A stretch of DNA of 64,000 bases from Thermoflavimicrobium daqui (GTDB lineage: Bacteria; Bacillota; Bacilli; Thermoactinomycetales; Thermoactinomycetaceae). The notes under the pieces were generated by a model. That model worked only from the letters and a program-made list of their open reading frames with translations, did no database searches and was not told the origin of the DNA. The DNA lies in contig NZ_KZ845663.1 of assembly GCF_003313465.1 (NCBI RefSeq), forward strand, positions 186,001-250,000. The letters are read 5' to 3'. The position numbers and the translations under genes are program-made. Each line of letters opens with the position of its first letter. Position 1 is the stretch's first letter. Positions 27,963-36,605 of this stretch are shown in pieces.

Positions 27963-28160
27963 ATGCTTAATAAAGAACAAACTATTCGTGCTTGGAAAGA
28001 TCCTGAGTTTCGTGCAACATTAGAAAATCATGTAGGGCATCCAGCTGGAGAAATTTCTGAGCAAGAACTAGAAGCGATTGTTGGCGGTTCGGATACTCAA
28101 CCTCAAACCACAGTACCATGTTTAGCTATTACTTTCAGTGTTTTTATGTGCAGTATCTAA
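27963..28160 (+). CDS. lanA: Class II lanthipeptide precursor (haloduracin-beta/CylLS-like)
   Basis: The 65-residue peptide has the mersacidin/lichenicidin-type leader (RAWKDPEFRATL, HPAGEISEQELEAIVGG), with double-Gly cleavage after residue 42. The remaining 23 residues divide into the hexapeptide SDTQPQ (43-48) and the core TTVPCLAITFSVFMCSI (49-65). The core aligns without gaps to the start of haloduracin beta (TTWPCATVGVSVALC, from memory): TT..C and SV..C coincide. Expected rings are Thr49-Cys53 and Ser59-Cys63. The C-terminal PTTKC-type rings of beta peptides are absent; it ends in SI. AGGAGG precedes the ATG. LanM and LanT follow on the same strand. Confidence 0.9.
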   Translation: MLNKEQTIRAWKDPEFRATLENHVGHPAGEISEQELEAIVGGSDTQPQTTVPCLAITFSVFMCSI

Positions 28161-28194
28161 GAAAAGGGTGAAGCCTATTCTTCACCCTTTTCTT
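28159..28194 (+). terminator. Hairpin directly after lanA
   Basis: AAGAAAAGGGTGAAG (28159-28173) pairs perfectly over 15 bp with CTTCACCCTTTTCTT (28180-28194) and overlaps the stop codon. It probably stops most transcripts so that precursor exceeds synthetase. Confidence 0.75.
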
Positions 28195-28266
28195 ATGAAT
28201 GAATAACTATACATCATCATTAAAAGTATAACAAATAACTTAAATTATACCACAAAGAATTACTAT

Positions 28267-28296
28267 AAAAAGGTGAAAAGTTAGTTTCACCTTTTT
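28267..28296 (+). terminator. Second hairpin between lanA and lanM
   Basis: AAAAAGGTGAAA (28267-28278) pairs perfectly with TTTCACCTTTTT (28285-28296) around a 6-nt loop, ending in a T-run, just 30 bp before lanM. Its sequence echoes the first hairpin (GGTGAA/TTCACC). Confidence 0.65.
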
Positions 28297-28325
28297 ATCA
28301 TTCCATCATAGGAGGAAATATATAA

Positions 28326-31300
28326 ATGAACACCAAACAATGGGTTCAAGCATATTATTTGCATGAACTTAAAATACCAGTACAAGTTGAACAAAAATTT
28401 CAGAATTCAACTAAAGCCGAAAAATGGCTGCAAGGTATGAAAAGTAGTAATCAAGTTGTTCAATATCGTTTACAAAAAGCAGGTCTTAATGTAGATCAAT
28501 TTCACTATTTATTAGAAAATATGGAGAAAGTATTGGAATATCAAGAAACCTCTTTACCTTGGCTTACACAACTGAAACATATTTTTGAAACCGCATCCTT
28601 ATATCAAGACCATACTCTTTCAACAAGTCTAGCTCATCCTTTTCTTCATTTCATTGATCCTTTTCTTCGTAAAGCTAAACATGATTTAGAGACATGTTTG
28701 AAACCATTATCATCACACCATCCTTATTTTGATCAAAGGCAAGTTATTGATTCCATTCTGCATTATCTACAACAAACACTGATGAAAATAGCTGTAAAAA
28801 CACTAATTTTAGAAGTGAATATCGCCAAACTAAATGATGAATTGATTGGTAATACTCCTGAAGAACGTTTTCAATCATTTGTAGAGCAAAAAATAACCCG
28901 TTATGATGATATAAAACAGATCTTACTCGATTATCCCGTACTTGCCCGTCTACTTACAGAAACTACCGAAACTATTATTTATAATCATATTCAGATGATT
29001 AATAGATACATACAAGATTTTCAAGAAATTCAATCATTCTTTCCTAAGAATAAGGAATTACTATTAGTTAAGCTACATATTGGAGAAGGTGACACCCATA
29101 ATAAAGGGCAAACTGTTACCATTTTTGAATTTGCTAAGGGACAAAAAGTAGTTTATAAGCCTCGTGATCTACGTATAGATCACGGATTTCAAGAGCTTCT
29201 TCAGTGGCTAAACGATAAAGGATTCTATCATTCATATCTACCTATAAAAATTATTCAGAAAGACAAATATGGTTGGATGGAGTTTATTCCCTATAAAGCA
29301 TGTCAAACCCCAGATGAAATAAAACAGTTCTATTATCGACAAGGTGGATATATAGCTATTTTATATCTTTTATACGCAACAGATTTTCATTTAGAAAATT
29401 TAATTGCTTATGGTTCCCATCCCTTTTTAATTGACTTAGAATCTCTCTTTCATAAAAGTATTAGTATGAATGAACAAACAACCGCTCAACATGAAGCTAT
29501 GAAATTTTTATTCAAATCGATTCATCGAATCGGAATCTTACCGACTCCATATCGACTCGATCCCGAAAACACTGTAGAGGTTAGTGGGATTGGTGGAAAA
29601 GAAGGACAGCTTGTGACAAAAAAAGCAGATCATTTACAGAACGATCAAACTGATCAGATTCAAATTGGCAAAGTAAAAAGATTTTTAGAGGCAAAACAAC
29701 ATCGACCTAGGTTAAATGGAAAAGTTGTTGATCCAATCCACTATCTCACAGATTTAATCGCAGGATTTCGCGAGGCTTATACCATTCTTCTTAATAATAA
29801 ATCTGAGTTACAAAAACTACTAGAATCCTTTAAAGCTTATCATGTACGTCAGATATTCCGTGGAACCTCTGTTTACTCCAGTTTACTATTAGCAAGTTAC
29901 CATCCTGATTATCTTCAGCAAGGAATGGATCGAGTTCGTTTATTTGATAAATTGTGGAGCTTTAGCAAAACAGCATCAGAGTTTCTTTATATTACTGATT
30001 CAGAATGTAGAGATCTATTACAAGGAGATGTCCCCTATTTCTATACCAAAGTAGATTCTCGTCATGCTTGGGATAGTCGTGGTCAAGAGATAACAAATGT
30101 TTTTGAGAAAAGTGGTTGGGAATTGGTCCAAGAACGACTAGCTTATCTTAGCAAAGAAGATTTAGAACACCAAACTTATCAAATATATATGTCCATGATG
30201 ACTCTCGTGGAAAATTGGAATCAACTCCCCTCACATGTACAAGAAATGAATAAACCCTTTAAGCCCATCAACACAACTTCCTCTCAAAATATGGCTATTC
30301 AAGTGGGGCAATACCTTGCTAAACAAGCTATATGGGGTAAAGATCAAACCGATGTGACTTGGATTGGCTTAAATCTTAATCCATTTGGCAAGATGACCTA
30401 TAACCCTCTTTCCTTCGGGCTCTATGATGGAGTGATGGGAATTGCACTTTTCTTTGCCTATTTAGGTGATGAAGTCAAAGATGAATCTTATACCCAATTA
30501 GCTCGAGCTGCTGTCAAAACAGTCATTGAACATGGAATACCTACGAATCAAAATAATCTTTCAGCCTTTTATGGATCTACTTCCATTTTGTATGGCTTAG
30601 CTACTTTATATGAACTTTGGAAAGATGAAAGTCTATTGGACTCCATTGAGCCTCTCCTAGACTCATTAGAAAGTCTAATCCAAGAAGATCAAGTCTATGA
30701 TCTTTTAGGTGGCTCAGCTGGGGCTCTCCTCGCTTTATTAAAGCTATATCGTTTAACAGGAAAAGAGCGAGCACTTCAGTTAGCTAAACAATGTGGCGAT
30801 CATCTACTGACTCATCAAGTCGCTTGTGATACAGGAATGGCTTGGCCTTCGCCATTTAATAGTAGACCACTTGGTGGTTTTTCTCATGGAGTTGTGGGAA
30901 TCGCTCTCTCTTTATACCGCTTATTCCAAGTGACACAGGAAGAAAAGCATCTTACCACTTGTAAACAGGCTCTAAACTATCAAGATGCCTTATTTGATCA
31001 TGATCAAGGTTGTTGGCGTGATCTACGTGATCCATCCCATGGAAACAATGCCGAACAACAAGCTTGGTGCCATGGAACCCCGGGAATTCTCTTAGGATAT
31101 ACAGAAATGTGGGGCATTCTTACTCCGTCTCAGAAAGAGATGGTATCGGTCGCGGTACAATCTTTCTTCGAAAACAATTGGAAGGAAAACCATAGTTTAT
31201 GCCATGGAGAGCTAGGCAACCTTGCGATTTTAAAGCATGTCCAAAGCAAACTAAATATTCCTGATCACAGGCTAGAACAAGTGAAACAAAGGCTTAAACA

Positions 31301-31445
31301 GCAGATCGAAAAACATGGTTTCATTAGTGGCTTACCCAATCGCGCGGAATCATTAAGCTTCATGCTCGGTCTTGCTGGAATGGGTCTATCCTTGCTATAT
31401 ATCGATCAAGATCAGCCTATGCCCCCCATTTTATACTTGGGGTAA
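28326..31445 (+). CDS. lanM: Class II lanthipeptide synthetase LanM
   Basis: Bifunctional enzyme that phosphorylates and eliminates Ser/Thr and then forms (methyl)lanthionine rings. The 1039-residue protein has the lipid-kinase-like dehydratase domain in its first two thirds: GDTH with Asp256 and His258 (equivalent to CylM Asp252/His254), VVYKPRDLRI with Lys278, TDFHLEN (353-358), LIDLES (370) and FRGTSVYSS. The C-terminal LanC-like cyclase (about 690-1030) keeps all zinc ligands: Cys915 in WCHGTPG and Cys959-His960 in LCHGELGN. AGGAGG stands 10 nt before the ATG. No truncation is seen. Confidence 0.96.
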   Translation: MNTKQWVQAYYLHELKIPVQVEQKFQNSTKAEKWLQGMKSSNQVVQYRLQKAGLNVDQFHYLLENMEKVLEYQETSLPWLTQLKHIFETASLYQDHTLSTSLAHPFLHFIDPFLRKAKHDLETCLKPLSSHHPYFDQRQVIDSILHYLQQTLMKIAVKTLILEVNIAKLNDELIGNTPEERFQSFVEQKITRYDDIKQILLDYPVLARLLTETTETIIYNHIQMINRYIQDFQEIQSFFPKNKELLLVKLHIGEGDTHNKGQTVTIFEFAKGQKVVYKPRDLRIDHGFQELLQWLNDKGFYHSYLPIKIIQKDKYGWMEFIPYKACQTPDEIKQFYYRQGGYIAILYLLYATDFHLENLIAYGSHPFLIDLESLFHKSISMNEQTTAQHEAMKFLFKSIHRIGILPTPYRLDPENTVEVSGIGGKEGQLVTKKADHLQNDQTDQIQIGKVKRFLEAKQHRPRLNGKVVDPIHYLTDLIAGFREAYTILLNNKSELQKLLESFKAYHVRQIFRGTSVYSSLLLASYHPDYLQQGMDRVRLFDKLWSFSKTASEFLYITDSECRDLLQGDVPYFYTKVDSRHAWDSRGQEITNVFEKSGWELVQERLAYLSKEDLEHQTYQIYMSMMTLVENWNQLPSHVQEMNKPFKPINTTSSQNMAIQVGQYLAKQAIWGKDQTDVTWIGLNLNPFGKMTYNPLSFGLYDGVMGIALFFAYLGDEVKDESYTQLARAAVKTVIEHGIPTNQNNLSAFYGSTSILYGLATLYELWKDESLLDSIEPLLDSLESLIQEDQVYDLLGGSAGALLALLKLYRLTGKERALQLAKQCGDHLLTHQVACDTGMAWPSPFNSRPLGGFSHGVVGIALSLYRLFQVTQEEKHLTTCKQALNYQDALFDHDQGCWRDLRDPSHGNNAEQQAWCHGTPGILLGYTEMWGILTPSQKEMVSVAVQSFFENNWKENHSLCHGELGNLAILKHVQSKLNIPDHRLEQVKQRLKQQIEKHGFISGLPNRAESLSFMLGLAGMGLSLLYIDQDQPMPPILYLG

Positions 31446-31461
31446 ATACTAATGCTTAAAA

Positions 31462-31490
31462 GCTTCTGGTCTAACCAAAAGATCAGAAGC
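31462..31490 (+). terminator. Hairpin between lanM and lanT
   Basis: GCTTCTGGTCT (31462-31472) pairs with AGATCAGAAGC (31480-31490) with one G-T pair. Only CTTCATC follows, so it is more likely a processing or attenuating stem than a strong terminator. Confidence 0.45.
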
Positions 31491-31523
31491 CTTCATCAAA
31501 ACTAAAGGACGGAAACATCAGAG

Positions 31524-33695
31524 ATGAGATGGATAAATAGAAAGCAAGTTCCTTATATCGAACAAAATGAACAGTCTGAGTGTGGGCTATGTTGTCTCGC
31601 AATGATCTCAGCATATTACGGTAAGTATCTTTCTCTCTTTGACTTACAAGAAATCGCCGCCACAGGGCGAGATGGTATTTCATTAAAGCAACTGATGGCT
31701 ACAGCTAGAATGATTGGCTTTAGTAGTAAAGCCTATAAAAAATCCGGGGACGATCTGGCAGATATTCCACTTCCCGCCATTTTATTCTGGAAAGGTCATC
31801 ATTTTGTGATCTTAGAAAAAATCAAAAGGAACCAATTTACTATCGTAGATCCTGCTGTAGGGAGAAAGATATTACCTCTTGAAGAATTTCAGGCTTCCTT
31901 TTCCCATTATTTAATCACCCTATTACCGACCGAGTCGTTTCAAACAAACAAAAGAAAAAACAACTGGAAACCTTATTTAGTTCTTCTAGTGCAAAATAAA
32001 AAGCTGGTATTCCTACTATTACTCTGGTCTATCTTGCTTCAGCTTTTAGCTATGACAGCACCCTTGGTTACTAACTTTGTCATCGACCAAATGATCCTAC
32101 CAAACCAATATCAACTTTTAGGTACGTTAGTAGGAGCAATTATCATACTTACCATATCCCAAGTGCTCTTTACCTTTTTACGTTCTCGCTTTTTGGTCAA
32201 GCTAAAAAACGTCTTGGACTGGAACTTAATGGTTCAATTTTTTCGGCATTTACTCCGGCTTCCTTATCCCTTTTTTCAACTTCGTTCATTTGGTGATCTA
32301 GCTTATCGGGCTAATAGTAATCTATTTATTCGTGAGATCTTATCCAATCAAGTAGTGAGTGGTATTTTAGACATCAGCCTTGTCATCATTTTTCTCATTT
32401 ATTTTTTTATCCAGTCACCCCTAATGACTTATTTTGTAATAGGTATCGGAATCATTTATGTACTCCTCCTTTTGATGAGTAATCAAAAATTACAGCTACT
32501 CTCTAAAGAAGAATTAACACGAAAAACCAAAGTTCAGTGGATGCAAAGTGAGATTTTATATGGTATTTTAACGATTAAATCAGCGGGCTTAGAAGAGAAA
32601 ATGCTGGAGATCTGGGAAGGTTTTTATCAAGACCAATTAAAAACGACTGCCAAAAAAGAGTACTACTCCGCTAATTTGGATACTGCCATCTTTGGGATTC
32701 GCATCGCCGCCCCCTTATTTTTCCTTTGTATGGGAACGTGGCAGGTGATGCAGGGACATATCAGCATGGGCTCAATGATCGCTTTCTATACTTTAACCAT
32801 TACTTTTTTTCTCACACTATCTACTTTGGTTTCTGCTTATCAACAAATGGTAAAAGTATCTGCCTACTTAAGTCGTATGGGCGATGTACTGGATCATCCG
32901 GTTGAAGATGATGAGACCGAAACCATGACCACACAAAAACTAAACGGACAGATTCATCTAGAAGATGTTAGCTTCCGCTATGCCAAGTATAGTCCACTCG
33001 TCTTACAAAACATTCATCTATCCATTTTACCTGGGCAAAAAGTAGCGATCGTCGGTAAATCTGGAGCAGGTAAAAGTACGCTCGCTCACTTACTTATCGG
33101 ACTTTATCCTCCTACATCAGGAAAAATTTTTTTCGATGGTCAAGATATAGATCAGTTACATAAGCCATCGCTACGCAAGCAGATTGGGATGGTTCCCCAG
33201 CATATTCATATGTTTAATCGTACCATTTATGAAAACATTACACTTCTTAATCCAGAAATCAAACCAGAAATGGTCATAAAAGCTGCTCAATTAGCCCAGA
33301 TTCATGAGGATATTATCCAGTTACCACTTGGGTACCAAACCGTAATGTCCGAATTTGGTACGAACTTTTCGGGTGGACAAAAACAGCGCATCGCACTTGC
33401 CAGAGCCTTGGTTCATCAGCCTTCTATCTTATTATTAGATGAAGCAACCAGCTCCTTAGATAGTGTGAATGAAGCAAAAGTGGATCAGTATCTATCAGAG
33501 ATGAACTGCACCCGTATCGTAATCGCCCACCGACTTAGCACCGTCCAAAATGCGGATCTCATCGTAGTCCTTGGTGATGGGAAAATAGTCGAACAAGGAA
33601 AACATGAGGAACTGTTACAGAAAAAAGGGCATTACTTTGAACTGTATGAGACATCACTAAGAAAAGAGCAGTCAGAGAAAGCGTCGGTTTCATGA
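31524..33695 (+). CDS. lanT: LanT: peptidase-containing lanthipeptide ABC exporter
   Basis: Removes the leader after the GG motif and exports the modified peptide. The 723-residue protein has an N-terminal C39 peptidase domain with Cys20 (QSECGLCCLAMI), His93 (GHHFVIL) and Asp109 (IVDPAVG), about six membrane helices (150-440) and a C-terminal ABC ATPase: Walker A GKSGAGKS at 511-518, signature FSGGQKQR at 615-622 and Walker B LLLDEATSSLD. Length and layout match CylB and LicT. It would leave SDTQPQ at the N-terminus of the exported peptide, so another protease is needed. Confidence 0.96.
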   Translation: MRWINRKQVPYIEQNEQSECGLCCLAMISAYYGKYLSLFDLQEIAATGRDGISLKQLMATARMIGFSSKAYKKSGDDLADIPLPAILFWKGHHFVILEKIKRNQFTIVDPAVGRKILPLEEFQASFSHYLITLLPTESFQTNKRKNNWKPYLVLLVQNKKLVFLLLLWSILLQLLAMTAPLVTNFVIDQMILPNQYQLLGTLVGAIIILTISQVLFTFLRSRFLVKLKNVLDWNLMVQFFRHLLRLPYPFFQLRSFGDLAYRANSNLFIREILSNQVVSGILDISLVIIFLIYFFIQSPLMTYFVIGIGIIYVLLLLMSNQKLQLLSKEELTRKTKVQWMQSEILYGILTIKSAGLEEKMLEIWEGFYQDQLKTTAKKEYYSANLDTAIFGIRIAAPLFFLCMGTWQVMQGHISMGSMIAFYTLTITFFLTLSTLVSAYQQMVKVSAYLSRMGDVLDHPVEDDETETMTTQKLNGQIHLEDVSFRYAKYSPLVLQNIHLSILPGQKVAIVGKSGAGKSTLAHLLIGLYPPTSGKIFFDGQDIDQLHKPSLRKQIGMVPQHIHMFNRTIYENITLLNPEIKPEMVIKAAQLAQIHEDIIQLPLGYQTVMSEFGTNFSGGQKQRIALARALVHQPSILLLDEATSSLDSVNEAKVDQYLSEMNCTRIVIAHRLSTVQNADLIVVLGDGKIVEQGKHEELLQKKGHYFELYETSLRKEQSEKASVS

Positions 33696-33697
33696 AT

Positions 33698-33744
33698 ATA
33701 AAGGGGTTCTCACTTTATACTGTCAAAAGCGAGAACCCCTTTAT
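33698..33744. terminator. Bidirectional terminator between lanT and the anti-sigma gene
   Basis: AAAGGGGTTCTC (33700-33711) pairs perfectly with GAGAACCCCTTT (33731-33742), separating the convergent lanT and the anti-sigma gene. Confidence 0.75.
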
Positions 33745-33766
33745 AGATAGGATATCTTATGATCTT

Positions 33767-35419
33767 CTACTGCAAAGTTGTCTCCCATTTAACTGGATAA
33801 TAGACAGGCATAGACAGGAGCTCCAAAGTAATGGGTTTGGACAGGTCTTTTAGTTCACTTCGTTCAAACTCCATTTGATAACGACGGTTTTTATCCTCTG
33901 GATTAGAGATATAGCTATGGATCCATTTCGTTTTTGTCCCATCTTTCATCACCCATGTCCAATTGCCGACAGGGAAATCCGTGGCGATCTTGCTATTGAA
34001 AGTTCCTACAGCCACCAGCTTCTGAGGCACTTCATCATTGGGTGCTTTTGTCTTTTCAATCTTAAATGTGAGTTTATTTCCCTGTACTGAGATTGTAACT
34101 GGTTTCTTCTTGACTTCTTGTAAATCTAGCTTAACTCGCTCTTGAACGAGTTGGTGCTTACTATAGTGATCTACCTCGATTTTGTATGGATCCAAATTTT
34201 TCAGCGGTGGGAAGCTATCACGTTTTTTCTTATTAGAGAGTGTTTCCCCGCTAATGGGTGAAAGAATTCCTTTACGCTGATCCTCTTTATTGGTTGATGC
34301 GATAACTTTGCCATTTTTATTTACTATTTGATATCCCAGATATACATTCTGCAAGTTTCCTTCCAAAGAACGCTGCATTTCCTCAGATAAACCTGTTTGG
34401 GCTAATTTTTGTTTCAGCTGTTGTTTTTCTGAATCGGAAAGATATACTTGGTAATCGAGTGAAGTTCGACTTGTACTCTTTATTAATTGACTAAATTCGA
34501 GTTTTAATTTCGTTTTTGGATCCAAGAAGGAGGCTTGTTGAATACTCTTTTGTTTCATTTGTGATGCAGCTTTTTGTAAGTCAAGTGGAATCTTGAATTG
34601 CCAATTTCCCGTTGTATCAGGAAGAATTTTCATGTTTTTAATATTACTTAATCCGCGTTCTCCTCCAAGCTTTTTTACATTGATATGAAGAACAACATGA
34701 TTAGGAAGTTTCTCCTGGTCTATGTAAATCGTTTCTTCTGCTTGTTTATCTTCTGGCAGCACGCCCCCAGTTCCACCGCTAGCTAGACGTTTTCCTTGCA
34801 GGTCGGCGATATATATTTCATTTTTGGGATCCCCAATGGATGGGAAAATCACGGATTCATCCTTCGTATCTTTCAATGAATATGAAAAGCTAATGCGCGT
34901 GGGATCAAGAACGACATCATGAATGGTTAACTGTATTCCTTTATCTGTTACCTGTTTATTGACTGACTGAATAAAGCCATCTTTGGCAGCTTGTTGTAAG
35001 CTGACCTCCGTGGTTTTCCTCTCAAATAGCGAGGTGATAAAGGCTTTAACCGATGGCGAAACCAATGCACTAGCTCCTAAAAGTAAGGTAACTGTTGCAG
35101 CTGTAGTAGTAGCAACGATGAACTTTTTTTTCATTCGTTTGGGTTGTTGCTGTTGCTTTTTCTTTCCCACTGATGCTGACATTTTGGATGATTCATTGAT
35201 CTGCATACGCACTTTATTCACAAATGAATCTGGAAGAGGTGGTGGCATAACTATTTTAGTGAAATAAGCTTGAATCTCTTCATTTTCCATTTGACATTTT
35301 CCAAGTCGATCTCGGCATTTCGTACACTCTTCAATATGTGTGCGTATTTTTAATTCTTCCTTATGGGTTAATTCTTGATCTAGAAATTCCGCCAATTTTT
35401 TATCATTAAGACATTCCAT
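33767..35419 (-). CDS. Membrane anti-sigma factor (zf-HC2 + DUF4179-like)
   Basis: The 550-residue protein starts with a zinc-binding anti-sigma domain (HxxxCxxC with His28, Cys32, Cys35), has one membrane helix at about 97-123 and a large extracytoplasmic part of the DUF4179/DUF5643 type (LTIHDVVLDPTRISFSYSL and later beta-rich repeats). Such proteins hold an ECF sigma factor at the membrane until a signal releases it. It overlaps the sigma gene by 14 bp, the standard arrangement. What it senses is unknown; its placement between lanT and the LanP-like protease suggests, but does not prove, a link to peptide or envelope stress. Confidence 0.85.
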   Translation of the reverse strand: MECLNDKKLAEFLDQELTHKEELKIRTHIEECTKCRDRLGKCQMENEEIQAYFTKIVMPPPLPDSFVNKVRMQINESSKMSASVGKKKQQQQPKRMKKKFIVATTTAATVTLLLGASALVSPSVKAFITSLFERKTTEVSLQQAAKDGFIQSVNKQVTDKGIQLTIHDVVLDPTRISFSYSLKDTKDESVIFPSIGDPKNEIYIADLQGKRLASGGTGGVLPEDKQAEETIYIDQEKLPNHVVLHINVKKLGGERGLSNIKNMKILPDTTGNWQFKIPLDLQKAASQMKQKSIQQASFLDPKTKLKLEFSQLIKSTSRTSLDYQVYLSDSEKQQLKQKLAQTGLSEEMQRSLEGNLQNVYLGYQIVNKNGKVIASTNKEDQRKGILSPISGETLSNKKKRDSFPPLKNLDPYKIEVDHYSKHQLVQERVKLDLQEVKKKPVTISVQGNKLTFKIEKTKAPNDEVPQKLVAVGTFNSKIATDFPVGNWTWVMKDGTKTKWIHSYISNPEDKNRRYQMEFERSELKDLSKPITLELLSMPVYYPVKWETTLQ

Positions 35420-35975
35420 ATGCCTGTACCTCCTCTTGACTTTTTCTTAAACGTTGCCTCGCTTGATATAGCATATTACGAACAGAGGTGGTAGAAATGC
35501 CCATCACATCAGCAATCTCCTGATAGCTCATATTCTCATAAAATCGTAATAGTAAAGCGGTACGATAATTGGCTGGTAGTTGATCTAACTTATAAGCATA
35601 GTTTTCATATGTTTCTTTTCTTAAGTATAAAGATTCGGGTGTCTCATGTTCATGGGTCAATTCTTCAACTACATGAAGCATCGGTACTTTTTTATTTCTA
35701 CGAAATTCATCAATACAGAGATTGACAGCAATTTTCATAAGCCATGTCGAGAATTTACTCCGCTTCGCATCATAATCTTGCAAATGATGATATGCTTTCA
35801 CAAAGCACTCTTGGGTTAAATCTTCCGCATCTTGAGGGTTGCGAATCATTCGAAACAATAGGAAATAAACGCGATTCATGTATTTCCTGACCAATGAATC
35901 AAAAGCATCCATCTCTCCTCTTAAAGCTTGCTGTACCCACTTATCATCTTCTTTAAAATGGTCTTTCTCGTTCAT
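35406..35975 (-). CDS. ECF-type RNA polymerase sigma factor
   Basis: The 189-residue protein has sigma region 2 (FRMIRNPQDAEDLTQECFVKAY, KFSTWLMKIAVNLCIDEFRR) and region 4 (MSYQEIADVMGISTTSVRNMLYQARQRLRK) with no region 3, typical of extracytoplasmic-function sigma factors (SigW/SigV-like). AAGGAGG precedes the ATG. It is followed by, and overlaps, its anti-sigma factor. Many ECF factors drive their own promoter; the 320 bp upstream have no motif I can assign with confidence. Confidence 0.93.
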   Translation of the reverse strand: MNEKDHFKEDDKWVQQALRGEMDAFDSLVRKYMNRVYFLLFRMIRNPQDAEDLTQECFVKAYHHLQDYDAKRSKFSTWLMKIAVNLCIDEFRRNKKVPMLHVVEELTHEHETPESLYLRKETYENYAYKLDQLPANYRTALLLRFYENMSYQEIADVMGISTTSVRNMLYQARQRLRKSQEEVQAYGMS

Positions 35976-36296
35976 AGATCCTCCTTAAATAAATGTTTAA
36001 ATTAAACCTTTCATTACTAATACGAAATAAATCGTTTTTTATCTTAATCGTAATTGTGACAAAAATGGTAAGGCTGTTAACCTAAGCAATTGGTTAACAG
36101 CCTTTTTTCTGGTTGTATGAATAGAGTTGCTCTTAGAGACCTTTGTCTCTTTGGAGGAAAAATCCATCTTATACAAAAGCAATTCGTTACTTTTATCTAG
36201 CAATGGGGAGATACTTGATCGAACTATTGAAAACAATCGGTTAATAATTTGTTATAATAAATTTTGATTAGATACTATATTTGGAGGTAGATATTG
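35976..36296. other. Intergenic region upstream of the sigma gene
   Basis: No credible protein gene on the minus strand. The region contains a strong hairpin (36071-36103) and the promoter area of the 31-aa frame (TATAAT at 36253-36258). A 65-codon minus-strand frame (36039-36236) runs through the hairpin and is discounted. Confidence 0.4.
36071..36110 (+). terminator. Strong orphan terminator on the plus strand
   Basis: AGGCTGTTAACC (36071-36082) pairs perfectly with GGTTAACAGCCT (36092-36103) and is followed by TTTTTCT on the plus strand. No plus-strand gene lies upstream within 2.3 kb, since lanT has its own terminator. Confidence 0.6.
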
Positions 36297-36392
36297 ATGG
36301 AGAAAGGAAAAATCATCGGAACAGTCATCTTCTTGATTTTTGTTGTACTTATGTTTGTATTTGGATTTGTTTTTGCCTCAAAATATATTTAA
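36297..36392 (+). CDS. 31-residue single-pass membrane peptide
   Basis: ATG at 36297 with GGAGG 9 nt upstream and a TATAAT hexamer 38 bp upstream (36253-36258). The product has a charged start (MEKGKIIG), one hydrophobic helix (TVIFLIFVVLMFVFGFVF) and the end ASKYI. It is too short to identify. It lies between the sigma gene and the LanP-like protease, on the protease strand; a GCACCTTCC/GGAAGGTGC hairpin follows it (about 36430-36470). A small immunity or membrane-stress peptide is possible but is speculation. Confidence 0.5.
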   Translation: MEKGKIIGTVIFLIFVVLMFVFGFVFASKYI

Positions 36393-36605
36393 CTATAAAA
36401 TCAAATCTAAAAAATGCTCGTATCACAGGCACCTTCCAGATCATTTGTATAACTTAGGAAGGTGCTTGTATTACATAGACTGGTACTTTTGGATTTATAA
36501 AATAAAAACATTTACATATTGCATGAATTAATTGCAGTAATTTTAACAAAATAATTAAAAAAACTGTTAATATAAAAACGGATATGAGAAAGGAGATAAT
36601 ATTTA

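Noticed and set aside
33767..35975. The sigma/anti-sigma genes as LanK/LanR-type dedicated regulators
   Set aside because: They belong to general ECF families; direct control of the lanthipeptide genes cannot be seen in the sequence.
36039..36236. 65-codon minus-strand frame upstream of the sigma gene
   Set aside because: It runs through a strong hairpin, has low-complexity composition and no convincing Shine-Dalgarno sequence.
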